64,000 nt of DNA from Pocillopora verrucosa (taxonomy: Eukaryota; Cnidaria; Anthozoa; Scleractinia; Pocilloporidae), in NCBI RefSeq assembly GCF_036669915.1, contig NC_089315.1:17223003-17287002 (forward strand), in the 5' to 3' direction. The notes under the pieces are model-generated. The model was not told the origin of the DNA and ran no database searches. It saw nothing but the letters and a program-made list of their open reading frames with translations. Positions 12,845 through 25,475 of the stretch are shown piece after piece (positions within the stretch are counted from its first letter, which is position 1; each line of letters starts with the position of its first letter). The translations under genes and the position numbers were made by a program.

Positions 12845-15800
12845 GATGTGAAATGAATGAACGCATCAGATCTTTGGCGTTTGATGTCCACTGTTATCAT
12901 CAAATAAATCTTGAAGCCGCACTAATCTCGTACACGCAGCTACGCAAATGAGCACTGTCTACTTCTTGGCGGTGAAAACGACGTGAGTTGGTTACTTGTG
13001 TCTGTTTCAACACGATATGGGTGATATTAACCTGAACTCGGCGGTGAAATTCGACTCAGCTGAAGCGCACGATTTTGATCGATTCGTTATCTGCCGCATC
13101 AAGTCAATATTCAAGTGTGTCGCGTTCACAATGTCGCGATTGACAGGAGAACTTAGAGACGTGAGGGATTTACTTTTTTGACAGCTTAAGCCGCGATGAT
13201 TTGTCTAGCGAATAATTAACGCAGAGATCTTCCGCAGGACGAAAAAGGCCACATTCACAGTGAGAGATCCAATATGAGTGAGGAGTTCAATTTGAATGAT
13301 GTTAGCACTGATGCTAATGAACAGAAAATTAAAGTCAACAAACACGTTAGATTTTCTTAAAAACACTCTACCTCTCGTCACCTTAGGGACCAAGTTGCTA
13401 GTGCTATCAAGGGGTAGGGAAACTAAACGCAAACTCGACCAATGAACGGACTTAAGTTTTGTTTGAACCACTGCTGTTGTGTTGAAATGTAAACTGACTT
13501 TCCTTCGAAAGTGAAACTTTCATCGTTTTATTGAAAGCTCGCAATCATTATAAACACAGCCTTTTTACCGAGTTACGCACCACTAATCCCGAGAAATCTC
13601 CAAGGTTGAATCATGGAAATTTAAGACGACCCCTTTATACCAAGGAGAGATAAGCGTATTTACAAAACAAATTCTAAAGAGCCGAGATTCTCTGTTATCC
13701 GGTATTATTGCGTCATTTATCAAGTAACCAACAAAGGAAATTTTTTTCCACCTTTTGATAAATTCCTTTCTTTGAATTTCTAAAGGTAATTTTCTTATAG
13801 CAATTTTGATCTGCCGCGGTCCTTGAGAAGTCTGTTAGTAGTAAGATATATCGAGACCTTTCACTGATATGTGCACTTTCCTTACTTCATTATACATATA
13901 TTCTGTTCTTTTTCTTTACTTTATTATACATGTAAGGTATTCTTTTTTGTATCAACGCTGTATTAATGAGCTGCTCGTTGACTAAAATATAATTTCTTAG
14001 TCGAAAATTAACATTTAGGATTGGAAATACAGCAAAATGGTGAAATATTGTCAAAGGCCATTTTAAGGCTGACGATATTTTTGTCAGTTAAGTTTCGGAA
14101 GTGATGGTGGGTCTCAGATAACAACCACCAACCAACAATTCAGAACAAAGTGAGACTGAAGGTATCGTAATTAAAGAAAACAATTACTTCGAATATGCCC
14201 ATGGGATTGAATGGATATTACAGAAAATTTCAAAAGACTTCAGCTCTTGACAGCATGTAAACGTTCGTTTTGATTGTAATTAAATCACGTGGTGTCGTGC
14301 AAAAGAAAAACATCATCAAAGCACAGTTGATGTTATCGTATGCTGGCTTGGAAAGGGAAGCGTGCCTTTGTGTGTTTTTGTCGGTCATTGTGTTGTCTTT
14401 ATACGATTTTCGACCAATAATATTTGAGCGGTGTTATTAATCCTTTTGACTACACACGGGAAAAGGCAAATGTTTTTTTTTGGTGAACTTCACAGAATTG
14501 AATGGAATGCTACAAATGTAACGTAGACGCTATTGTGTTTTTACAAGCATTGCACGACCTGCTTTTAGAAGTTGTGTGCTTGTCCGCATATAGAGTACAA
14601 GAACGCGAGGATATTTAATGGGGAGAAAGATTCATTCCAAGCTTGACGACTTCTTATCTCCGTCAGTGGATATCACAGGAAAATCTGGTCCATTAACCGC
14701 ACTATCAAATAGACCTTAGGATATCTTTTTTAACTGGATCATCACCACTGGCGCAGAGCATGAGAAGGGCAAATGGCTTGTACTCGATGACTGAAAGACA
14801 TTGGTAATAAATCAGTGATTCACTTCCTCATGAATCGCTTCAATCCTTTTACGCAGAAATAATTCAAACAAGACCTGAAATTCATTTTTTTATCTTCATC
14901 TAAAACCTTTTAAAAAATCGCTTTCCTATGAAATATAGAAGTTGGCAATTAAATTAAAGACAAGGATGGCAAAAAGGAAATCTTTTGTCAGCGTAGACAC
15001 TTCCAAAAATTATGTCGTAGAGGACAACAGCTCGATTTTTACGAATTTTGAAACCACTTCATAAGCCTACTTCGCTAATAAGAAAATAACGTCAACTTCA
15101 GTAAAAGTTTTAGTAACAAGATATTCACGTCCGCACGAGATAGTGGGAGGCATTACTTTGGTGTGCGGTTTAGAGTGAGTTTTTTCCATTTCCTAAAATC
15201 CCTCTGCAATGCAAGCCTTACGGCAAAATCTAGTCGGGGTTCTATTTGTTTCTGAAAGTGACTTCATGTTGACATCTTGATATCTCTGATCACCCTTCTT
15301 CCGCGTTCATCGCTGCTTGAGACAGGATATCGATTTTTAATTTCTTTATTCGACATTAACTTTAAGTCATCTGTTTGACAGGAAGCGCTAGTGCAATTTA
15401 TTTCATGCACGAATTTGAAATCTGAATTTAAAGTTAAAAGCATATGTTTTTTCTCAGCTTCGTTCTCCAGGAAGTTTTCCTTGCTAATAGTATATTCCGA
15501 CCAAGTTTACGGATAAAAGTTTCATCATTTAACATCCCAGTATTTTTAACCCTTAGTTCTGGCGTAGAAATTACTATCAATCCAAAAAGAGGCTAATAAT
15601 ATTAAAAAGAAACTCACCGAGACACGCGACGATGCTTTAATACCGTATACTTTGATTCACATAATGAAAACACTACAAATATTTAAACAAGACTCATCTA
15701 TGAAAAAAGCCGGTGTCTTCTTAAAGCAAATCTTTCATGTATCGAGCAAAGGAACCGCGCGTAAATAAATTGACCTGAAATAAAGCCTGGAATTACACAA

Positions 15801-16019
15801 GAAGAAGAAGCCTACCTTGCTCAAACTTAATAATTTGGAATTAGCGGATGTGGAAGTTGCAGTATGCAAAATGAGTTTTAACTAGTTTAGAATTGACCAT
15901 TATTGGCGTCGGCAAATGATATGAAGGAACTTTCAGAGGTCTTCGCTTCGGGGATTTAAGATTTTGCAGCCTATTTACTCGGTCAGTTGCACTTGTGGAT
16001 GGATCTACAGCCAGTTATG

Positions 16020-16162
16020 AGAATTTGGTGTTAGATGAGAATAGCAAAAATCTAACTGATAAATTTGAGTGTTCTCATCCTCTGTTTGCTGGATAATGTT
16101 AGGGAAATTACAGGGAAAAGTTTCATGTTAATCTCTCCTGGGAGTTAAAGGGTTAAGCACTA
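16020..16162 (+). repeat. Dispersed repeat fragment ending GGGAGTTAAAGGGTTAA
   Basis: The segment runs from AGAATTTGGTGTTAGATGAG through TTAGGGAAATTACAGGG to the end block CTCCTGGGAGTTAAAGGG. A block in inverse orientation near 51,727 begins TTAACCCTTTCACTC and has a similar body. I take both as copies of one high-copy coral repeat; the family name is not known to me. Confidence 0.45.
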
Positions 16163-16680
16163 GAGCGACTAACTGTCAGTGCATTTTGCCAAAGACTTTC
16201 CAAATAAATGTTCGTCATCTTGGCCAAAAAAAATACTCAACAGCCAATCAGACTGAAGTCGATCCCAACGTTTTGCGTGATTTTTCGCAATTATGTATAA
16301 TCTTCAGAGAATTATTTGTCGCAGTAAATTCTTATCAGATAATATCAAGTCATCCCATGGGGAAATTTATTTCTTTTTGATCGAAAGTTATTGCTTCTGA
16401 ATTACCTTCTTTCCAAAAACTAGGAAAAATTACCGTGTAAAGGGAAACAATTTTTGTGGTCAGTCTTGTCAGATGAAAACAGAGTTCATCAAACTGTAGG
16501 AGAATCTTTCTTTGTTGTTGCTATTGTTGCAAAGACATCCCGTACCTCGTCAAAAGAATGCCTCTTCTGAATAATTGAAGACTACGCAGTCTTACCCTTC
16601 TTTCATAAAATTACCTTCTACATTAATTTTTCTATGAATGTGTGATTTTAAAACGGTAGACTGCAAGCATAATTTTTATG

Positions 16681-17395
16681 TCCTCATTAACGCTTGCTAA
16701 ACAGATATTTTGAGTTTATGATGACTGGTATGTATAGAGACTTGAGGTTGTAACTTGGCAAGCTTCAAATCAGTTTTACGATACACAAAGCCTTACAGGC
16801 TCCTCTGACTTTCAAAGATATAGATACTTATTTTGTTTAGCATAGTCAATTTTCGGTATTTTATTTGTATTTCGAATGCTAAACGAGGAAAGAAAAATAT
16901 GAACAGTGACACTGGAAAAGATGCCTTCAAAGGTAACGATTTAGGAAGGAAAATTACATGCTTTTGGGTATTCACTTGAGAAGGTGACATGTCGATGTGC
17001 ATGTTTTAAATATAAAGAAAAATTATTGTCGTCTATTATGTCCTCATTAACACTTGCTAAACAAATATTTTGAGTTTCGTGATGACTGGTATGAATAGAG
17101 ACTTGAGGGTGTAACTTGGCAAGCTTCAAATTTTACAATACGCAAAGCCTTACAAGCTCCTTTGACTTTCAGAGATATAGATACTTATTTCATTTAGCAT
17201 AGTCAATTTTCGGTATTTTATTTGTATTTCGACTGCTAAACGAGAAAAGAAAAATATGAACAGTGACACTAGAAAAGATGCCTTCAAAGGTAGCGATTTA
17301 TGAATGAAAATTACATGCTTTTGGGAATTCACTTGAGAAGATGACATGCCAATGTGCATGGTTTAAACACAAAGAAAATTATTGTTGTCTATGGG
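16681..17395. repeat. Two-copy 360-bp direct tandem duplication
   Basis: Both halves start TCCTCATTAAC.CTTGCTAAA, at 16,681 and 17,041, so the period is 360 bp. The copies stay colinear with small indels: GATGACTGGTATG, then CTTGGCAAGCTTCAAAT, then GACTTTC and GATATAGATACTTATTT, then ATGAACAGTGACACT. A pair of similar minus-strand open frames is a by-product of the duplication and not evidence of a gene. Confidence 0.85.
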
Positions 17396-17696
17396 CTATT
17401 AAGCAAATTGTGCAATCTTTCCTTGCCACGCCCTGAACAAGGAGTTACGTAACCCACAGCAGAGTGTAAAAAGTTTAAATCGCTCTGGACCTGGCACCCT
17501 GTCTACCATGAATAGTTTGCATGATTTTACTTCAAATTCAAAGAAAAGATCTCACTTTAGTGGCTAAAAAATGAGCTTCTGTAGAAAGTTTTCATGAGTT
17601 TGCCTGGAGTATAAAGAGGGAAGCAGTTTTTAAGCGGTTGGTAGTTCTTTCGACGCCCTGGCCTGGTACGTTAGTGAGAGAGACATCTCTGAAACC

Positions 17697-20600
17697 ATGA
17701 CGAAGATTTATTTACTTATTTCTTCGGTCATTCTACTGTTTGTGAATGTGTGTTGGTGCCAGTGCCGTTGGGCAAACTGGCAGGGCTCGTTTGACAGAGC
17801 AGGATGGTCCAAGTGTGGATCAACTACTGAATACCTGACAGGTTTTTATCGAAACTCTAAGAGTGCAAGCGACCCTATTCATCTTCTGGATAAGGGAAAC
17901 TGCTGCAATGCTCCTGCACCAAACCAGAATCGGGCTTCAACGTGCCAAAACGCAAACTGGTGGAGACAGTTGGACAGGTTTGTGAACAAGTGCAAAAAAT
18001 TTAAACAGCATATTTCGTCGGCTTGCCCTCGACACTATGCCAGTCGTAGAAAAATAGCGAGGGGTTACCCAGAAGTATTTCACTTCTTAGGCATTCTTGT
18101 CTCTTGGGCGAATTATGGTAAAATTTCCGCACAGCCCCATCCTACATTATGCTTCAGTTCTTAGATAGAGAAAACAATGAAAAAAAACAATACATTGCCA
18201 TTGGGAAAACAGATTTGTTCTACAATAGTATAGGAGTTATGTTAAGAGCGAATATCATCGCCCGAAAACGTAACGAGTATGCGTGACCAGTGTTTAGTGA
18301 GGTTTTTCAAAATGCTCATCTGATAATGCCAGCTGTAACTAGCTTTTCTTCTTTAAATAAAACGCTTCAGTTATTCCCCGCGGGAAAACTTTCAACAACA
18401 AAGTTAAATGTTGCAACCTCGTACTGCTTTATATTTCGCGTGTCCTATAATTAGAGCTTCAAAATTTTTAGATTGTAAATGTGAAGAAAGTACGGCATTT
18501 CGGTGTCTATGCTTTACCAATGAACTCCTTTTAGTAATGTTTAGTTCCCTGGATTCACCGCTTTCTTCTTGGGTCAAGTAAAGACTTGTTTGCTAAATCA
18601 GTCATCCTCATATCCTCATATCCACTTGTTCTCATTCATTTTTTTCAGGAATAATGAATGGGCATTTTGTCCGACAGGATACTTCTTGCAGGGATTATAC
18701 CGCACTAGTAACCACAACATTCACAACATCGAGGAAGGTCGTTGCTGTAAACCCAATAACCTGCCAAACAGCTATCTCCACTGTTACACTCACGACGTCA
18801 GCAAATCATTCGACAAAAAAGGCTGGAGTAAATGCGACAGCCAATACTACTTGAGGGGCTTTTACAGGGGGGGTTGCGATAAGTTGCACTGCATAGACCA
18901 ATTCCAGTGTTGCATGATGTATGATGGCTGCAAATTTGCGAATTGGTGGAAAAGTTTTGATAGAAAGGGCTGGGCCCAGTGCGACTCTAAGCAATATATC
19001 ACTGGACTTTGGAGAAATGTTAACTTGGGCTCAAGAGATGAAATCTACTTATTGGAGGAAGCTAAGTGTTGTTCAGCTCCTGCTCCATTCCAGAACGTCC
19101 AATCGACATGTAGAGAAGCCAATTGGTGGAGTGTTCTTGACAAGTAAGCGTACCATAATTTTAAAGTTTACCAAAGATGAATACTAGCAGGAATCGCGTG
19201 GTCTGTTACGAAGACCAGCGTGCGCCTCGAGGTTACGATAAAAAAAATGATACACTTGGAAAAAACTGAAATTTAGCTAATTTGTACAATTTCGGATGCT
19301 CGTTTTTGCCGATTTGAAAATCCGCAGTGATTCAATCGTTTAGTTTCATTTTTTATTTTGAAAGAGCCTCTCCAACAATAGGATGGGAAATATGGTAAGT
19401 TTTAAGCTCGGTAAGAAATAGAGAAATGTTTTTCGTCTTGTCACGAGCGTGGGAAAAGAAAAAATTCTGAGACCCCATGAAGAATGAACCTCAGACCTTC
19501 GGATTCCGCGCTCCGATACTCTACCACTGAGCTCATGAGGACTCTGTATTTTATCTTTTTCCCACGCTCGTGACAAAACGAAAAACATCTTTCTTTGTAT
19601 CATACAATGTTTACTATTCGATATTAAAACACAAACTTCAGTTCCAACATGATTCTCCTCTAACTAGAACAAACACGTGGGCGGTCTGTCCACTTGGTTA
19701 CTTTCTACGAGGCTTCTACCGAAATGACGGTGCTTGGCTGCATCACATTGAGTTGGGTAAATGCTGTAAGCCGAACACTTTCCCAGACAGGTATGAAGAC
19801 TGCTACACCGAGAATGTCCGCATTTCGTTTGACAAAAGAGGTCTCAGCCAATGCAAAAGACAAGGATACTATTTAGCCGGAATTTACAAAGGAGAATGTG
19901 ACAAACTGTTCTGTATAGAGTCTTTCAAATGCTGTAAGATGAATATAGGTGAGAAACAATTCTTAATCTCTCAATATTTCCGTAAAGAGCAAGTTACAAG
20001 GAAATGATTCTGTACTGAATTTTATTTATATACCACTTTGTAGATGAATGCAGAATTAAAAATCCTTGTCTTAACGGTGCAGTGTGCTCCGACCAACCAG
20101 GAAGTTACAAGTGTACATGTAAATCAGGATATCGAGGAAAAAATTGCGAAAACGGTATTTGCAGTATCATAGATCATAAGTGACTGAATTTCAAATCAAA
20201 GGGCGTAGCGTATCAAAGCCTAAATTATCTTGGATAAATCTCCAATGTTTTGTTCAGCAAAGTATACATTTTTATGGATCCGTGATGGGAGGGATGTGTA
20301 ATCACATCACTCGGAGTTACTCCTTACTAACGCTAGACTATTTAAAAAGGCCAACAACATAGATGCATAACAGAAAAATCCCCAAAATGTGGTTCGACTC
20401 CGCTTGACTCTAATGACGACCTCCGCTTAGGGTTTTAAACTTCAGTCACTATCACTACAACGTTTTTGTTCAGAACTACTCTCACCCGTACGATCAGACT
20501 ACACCACCACCTTTTAAACTAGCTTTTAAAATAATTGCTGTTAACACTGAAGATCGTTCATTAAATTCTTTCACAAATCCTCTGCCATTGAAAAATTCCT

Positions 20601-23600
20601 GTCCACTTTTGTACTAGTAAACCAATCGTGCGTTTAATTAGTGCCTTGACAAAGCGTTTACTTCAATCGACAGATGTAAACGAGTGTGTGAATAACCCAT
20701 GCAAGAACAGAGCTGCCTGTGTCAACCTTAAAGGAAGTTATCGCTGCGATTGTAAATTTGGCTATATCGGAAAGAATTGTCAAATTGGTGAGATACTCTC
20801 TATTAATTTCCTTCAATCTTGTTATGCAAATTGCATATGACTTTTTCTTTCCTTTTCAAATTTGTTATCCATTTATAAAGGAATTTTTGGCTTCGCTCGT
20901 CAAGCATCACTCACCAGGGCTAGAAAATATTGTACCGTACCATAATTATAACAAAATTAGTCAAATGCGTATCCTCCTCCCCATCACTTTCCTCCAACTG
21001 CAATTCTTTACTCGCGAGCTCGCTCCATCACAGAATTGGAGACAAAAGTGGAAAACTATTTGTCAAACTTTTGACGAAGACTTACTTAATATTTCTTTTT
21101 TTTAAAATTATATTTCCATGGTGCAATATTTCGAATAGTCTAAAAAATAATTTTGAAGCAAATGTATTATTTTTACAGACATAAACGAATGTACGAACAA
21201 TCCATGCAAGAACAGAGCAAACTGTGTCAATCTCAAAGGAAATTACCGCTGTGACTGTAAAGCTGGATATACTGGAAAGAACTGTGAAACAGGTGTGATG
21301 CTGTGAATCTGATTTAAGACAGAAAAAGGATTCTTAGTGAAGACCACCAAAAAAAAGTGTTTATCCAGTTTTATAGGGCATTAGATGTGGAATTAAGATT
21401 GGTATGCATTTTATTTACTTCATAGATGTGAATGAATGTGCTACTACCCCATGCAAGAACGGAGCTACTTGTGTTAACCTCCCAGGAAGTTATCGCTGTC
21501 ACTGTAAATCTGGATTTACGGGAAAGAAATGTGAAACGGGTAAAAATAAAATATTCAAAGACTTGAAACACACGCTTTAAATCCTTTCTCAAAGAAAGAC
21601 GGAGCTCTTGTAAAAGACATTCAGGTTATTTTTAAAACTGCACGCGGTTATAAATAACACAAAATCACACACGACTACTTAGTGCTAAAACAGTAAAAAT
21701 TCATTGAAGAAAAGAGTTGTTTTCTCCATGGATCAGCTTTTGATCCCAGACCATACGCACCCGTGAACGTTCCAGTCTTCAATCTTTTTGTTCTGAAATG
21801 ATTTTGACTTTGATTTTTCAAGCAGATGTAAGCGATTGTACAAATAATCCGTGCTATGGATAAAATAAGCACTTCATTGATACTGAAACAAGACGATCTA
21901 TGTATGCTTATTCTGTAAATGCATTCTGTCCTTCCCAAACCTTTGTTCCACTTAAGAGAAATTTAGACCTAGCTTTGCAATCATCGCTCAGAAATCACAT
22001 ATCTAGTAAAAGAAACTAAGGTTAAACAATATATTCTTATAGTTGTAAATTTTACATGTATCAACGAGTATTCAAATTGCGTGCACAAATTAAGCTTCCT
22101 CTCTCAATCTAAGCTTGAGATAATTTCACCATATCTACGCGAGCATCGCTTACCTTCGCTTTCAACCAACTTTTTCGTCTGGTGTCTCTCACAGATGTAA
22201 ACGAGTGCAACAAAAATCCATGTAATAACGGAGCTGCCTGTGTCAACCTTAAAGGAAGTTATCGCTGCGATTGTAAATCTGGATACTCTGGGAAACACTG
22301 CGAATCAGGTTTGAGACTGCTTTTCAAACATTTTTAACCATTTAATATAACAAAGAAGGAACCCTAACTACCATCATTTGCATAATTTATTCATTCCATA
22401 TATGAGATTCTAACAAAAATCAAAGTGGAATTGCTAGAATTATAAATAATATGTACCTAAAGATGAGCGTGGGAGAATATCAGATACGCGAATTGGAACA
22501 TTGCCTGTTGGCGCTACCACATGTAACAGCGAAAATACTTTCAGAGTTCATCACAAACTTATCCTTCTGTAAATACCTAAAGACGAGTAGTAAAAACCCA
22601 AGCTTATGTACTCTTTAGGAATAAATGGTGAAACAAACCTTGTATCGTATTTTCTCCTTACTTCTCTGTAGATGTTAATGAATGTACGACTACCCCGTGC
22701 AAAAACGGAGCTGCATGTATCAACCTTCCAGGAAGTTATCGCTGTGATTGTAACTCTGGATATACTGGAAAACACTGCGAATCAGGTTTAAACCCTCCTT
22801 CTCTCTGTGTAATTTCTCTTAAACTTCAAAAAAAGCTATAAAAGGGGTAAGTTTTTTAAAGAAACTATGGTGCTGCTTCGGTGGAGAGTATAACGAGATA
22901 ATTTGAGTTGATGAGGTAAACTGACCTCTGTAAAGAGTTCGTAAGCTGACGTTTCGAGCGTTAGCCCTTTCTCAGAGCGAATAATACATGATAAATACCT
23001 ACTTTGCTTATTCGCGTATTTCAGCTGCTATAGAATACAAAACAAATTACCTTTACGAAAAAAAAACAATGGAATACAATTCGGGAAAATGGTCAATTTT
23101 ATGCCCGCTCTTCCTATAAAAAGGTGCCTCCGATATTTCTATAAAAAAAATTGTCTTTTCCATAATAGAAAACTTTTTATGACTAGAAATCATACAAAAT
23201 CATCTGAAGCAATTGTAACATTTTCCCCAGATATAAACGAGTGCCAAAACAAACCGTGCAAAAATAGAGCCGCCTGTGTCAACCTCCCTGGAACCTATCG
23301 CTGTGATTGTACACCTGGATACACTGGAAAGAACTGCGAAACAGGTATACCTATACAAGGAATGTTGCCCTCTTTCGATAATGAAAACTGCTTTTCAAAA
23401 GTTTAAAAGATAACTCTTGAATATGTCTACCTGACATTTCTTATCTTGTTTCAGTTTGCTATTTGACTGGACAAAAACCGTATATGATTTTAAAATACCT
23501 TTGAGGAACAACACTTGTTACACCCAAAACCATAATGGACCCATACTTATTTTAAATGGAATTAGAACTTAGCTCAGGGGTATGCTTAAGCTCCTTTATA

Positions 23601-25040
23601 TATTTGATATAAAAATTCATAAGTATTATTCTCCATACCCATGGAAGTATTAGAGGCAAACCAAATGCATGTTTTCCCTCGCATGTTCTTCATAGATGTC
23701 GACGAATGCGCTAATACCCCATGCAAGAACAGAGCTGCCTGTGTCAACCTCCCAGGAAGTTACCACTGTAATTGTAAATCTGGATTTACGGGGAGTAACT
23801 GTGAAACAGGTAACTCTTTTCCTAAAAAATTACATTGGATTAAGATATTCAGCATATTACTGAAAGTGCCAGCGGTAGTGACAAAAAAGAACGTGCCTTA
23901 ACCAGGTTTTTTGATATTACAGACAAGACGCATCAAGTTTAAATTCCGGAATAAATAGGTCTTCTTTTCTTAATCTTCATTTCTCTCATTCTCTTTTGAA
24001 AATAACTGCCATCTTCTAATTGAAACAGATATAAACGAATGTGCAAATAAGCCATGCAAAAATGGAGCTGCCTGTATCAACCTCTCAGGAACATATCGCT
24101 GTAATTGTAAATCTGGATACATTGGAAAGCACTGTGAAACAGGTAAACAGTTGCAAGAATTGTTACCACATTTCAATAATAGGTACTGCATTTCAAGGTT
24201 GAAATAAGTATCTTCGATGTGTCTATTCGCCCCTTTAATTTTCGTTTCTATTTTAGACCACACAACCGCCGTTGAAAGATATTTTATCATACATTTTAAG
24301 ACATCCCTCGTGAAAAAATCGTAGTCATTCATGTTACTAGAGGGTCTCAATGGGATTTACCGTTATCCGTAGTATGGCAAAAAAAGTAATAGCCCGTAGA
24401 CTTTTAAAATTTCACTCCGACAAATCTTGCACTGTTGTGTCTTGCCTTCTTACCGACGCAGGAAAGCAGAAAATTACTCATTATCACACCAGCGGCAGCT
24501 CGACCTAGAATTTCCCTTGTTGCTTGACTCTAAGGGTAAAAGCGAACAAGTAAATATGTTTTAGATCAATGAAAGTTCCAAGTTATCGCTCCAATTGCAA
24601 ATCAAAATATACAGGAAAAAGACGCGAAACAGGTAGCTCAATTAATTAAAAATTTTCTCTTTGCGACAATGATGCCTTTTTACTTCCATTGCAGATATAA
24701 ACGAATGCAATAATAATCCATGCAAGAATGGAGCGACCTGCGTAAATCTTCCAGGAAGTTATCGCTGTAATTGTACGCTAAAATTCCGTGGTACTCGTTG
24801 CGACATCTTGGCAGGTATACACCTCGCCCCTTCCTTCTTCTTTCATTTTGTAAGATCCATAATGCATATTAAAGCGTTATCACTTTGCATGACCTTCATA
24901 GCATATTTTCATATTTTTTCTTTCAAAATTGTATAAATCCGCTCTGGTGTATATCTCATTTCAAATAAGAAATGTCCAGCGGGTAAAACATGACCTTAAA
25001 CTTGTCTTTTTCAGCACCCACCGATCAATGCGAGGACTAA
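17697..25040 (+). CDS. Secreted protein: six Cys-rich repeats plus ten EGF domains
   Basis: Fourteen coding exons give about 741 residues. Exons: 17,697-17,977; 18,649-19,143; 19,668-19,948; 20,044-20,154; 20,674-20,787; 21,179-21,292; 21,426-21,539; 22,195-22,308; 22,672-22,785; 23,231-23,344; 23,696-23,809; 24,029-24,142; 24,695-24,814; 25,015-25,040. Residues 1-21 form a signal peptide. Residues about 22-352 hold six repeats of about 50-60 residues with the pattern FD(R/K)xGWxxC, YLxGFYR, then a CC pair; they form two triads, repeat 1 matching 4, 2 matching 5 and 3 matching 6. The pattern recalls dermatopontin, weakly. Ten EGF domains follow, one per exon; eight of these exons are exactly 114 nt and all are phase 1-1. 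Most begin D(V/I)NEC and carry CxNLxGSYxC, the calcium-binding hydroxylation type. There is no membrane helix, and the last exon adds only seven residues. An extracellular-matrix or mucus adhesion role is inferred. Exon borders are by eye. Confidence 0.85.
19426..19588 (-). mobile_element. tRNA-derived SINE/MITE with terminal inverted repeats
   Basis: The ends are inverted copies of each other: ATGTTTTTCGTCTTGTCACG at the left and its near-complement ending AAAACGAAAAACAT at the right, each continuing into GAGCGTGGGA or its complement. Read on the minus strand, the core contains an A-box-like GAGCTCAGTGGTAGAGT and a B-box-like AGGTTCATTC at tRNA-like spacing, so it descends from a tRNA. It lies in intron 2 of the EGF-repeat gene. 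It is not a functional tRNA gene, because the acceptor stem does not pair and the B box is changed. Confidence 0.75.
21826..21863 (+). pseudogene. Truncated EGF exon remnant
   Basis: A splice acceptor (TTTTTCAAGCAG) is followed by a phase-1 reading that begins like the neighbouring EGF exons, with [10 protein letters not shown], but reaches TAA after twelve codons. The rest of the domain is gone. It sits in the intron between two intact EGF exons and must be skipped for the protein to stay in frame. Confidence 0.75.
22917..22990. repeat. Dispersed repeat fragment (GACGTTTCGAGCGTTAGCCC)
   Basis: The stretch in an intron of the EGF gene contains GACGTTTCGAGCGTTAGCCC followed by TCAGAGCGAA. The same core, mutated, occurs in the foldback element near 4,130-4,175, and a shorter CGTTAGCCCTTC piece recurs near 49,630-49,660. 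Confidence 0.5.
24574..24632 (+). pseudogene. Decayed EGF exon remnant (3' half)
   Basis: The sequence matches the second half of the EGF exons (AGTTATCGCTCCAATTGCAA and ACAGGAAAAAGACGCGAAAC before a GT donor). Two of the three cysteine codons have become Ser and Arg codons (RSNC, KRRETG), and the first half with its acceptor is missing. It is a dead exon just before the last EGF exon. Confidence 0.7.
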
Positions 25041-25469
25041 TCTGAATACTATCGAAGGTAAAATACAACTTTAAATTATACGAAAGAAACTTTTCTGTTA
25101 GTCGGTACATGATGAATAATATATCTTCTCTGCAAAAATCTATAATCTCAACAAATTATGTTATTCTTTAAAAAACAAAATCTATTTTGTATATTTGAAA
25201 ATATCAACAATCCAACTCATGTCTGAAAAGATCGTTTAACAGGTACATTGGCTCGAACCACTGGTTTTAAGTTATGAACTCCCAAACTCCAGAAAGAAAC
25301 GTAAAACTACAAGAAACTTAAAAGTTGTTTATTATAATTATGCAATTTATGAACATTCTCCTTTATATACTTTTTCAGTGTGTTACTCGCCAGTTCTTCC
25401 AAGGATTGAAGAAACAAGAAAATTGTCCACAATTGAAATCTTAAGTATGAAACATGTAATTGAATACAC

Positions 25470-25475
25470 AATAAA
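25470..25475 (+). terminator. Candidate poly(A) signal of the EGF-repeat gene
   Basis: An AATAAA lies about 430 bp after the stop codon on the same strand. It is the first canonical hexamer I see downstream, but the true cleavage site is unknown. Confidence 0.35.

Larger units (their letters stand above)
12852..17680. other. Gene-poor stretch between GPCR and EGF-repeat gene
   Basis: No gene is recognised. Short frames lack ATG or family resemblance. The stretch holds pyrimidine-rich runs near 13,860-13,940 with two TTATACAT-containing blocks, a dispersed-repeat fragment near 16,020-16,162, and a tandem duplication at 16,681-17,395. The GPCR promoter should lie just above 12,850 and that of the EGF gene just below 17,690, but I see no clear TATA box or initiator. 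Confidence 0.5.

Noticed and set aside
12609-12851. 80-codon plus-strand frame opposite the GPCR
   Set aside because: It lies entirely within the GPCR coding sequence on the other strand and has no features of its own.
16793-17359. Two similar 69-codon minus-strand frames
   Set aside because: They are the same non-coding unit seen twice through the 360-bp duplication; stops and frame changes differ elsewhere, with no sign of coding selection.
19490-19560. tRNA gene on the minus strand
   Set aside because: A and B boxes are present, but the acceptor stem does not close and the inverted ends identify a tRNA-derived mobile element.
20044-24814. Regularly spaced repeats considered as a CRISPR-like array
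   Set aside because: The units are EGF-coding exons with splice sites separated by introns of very different length.
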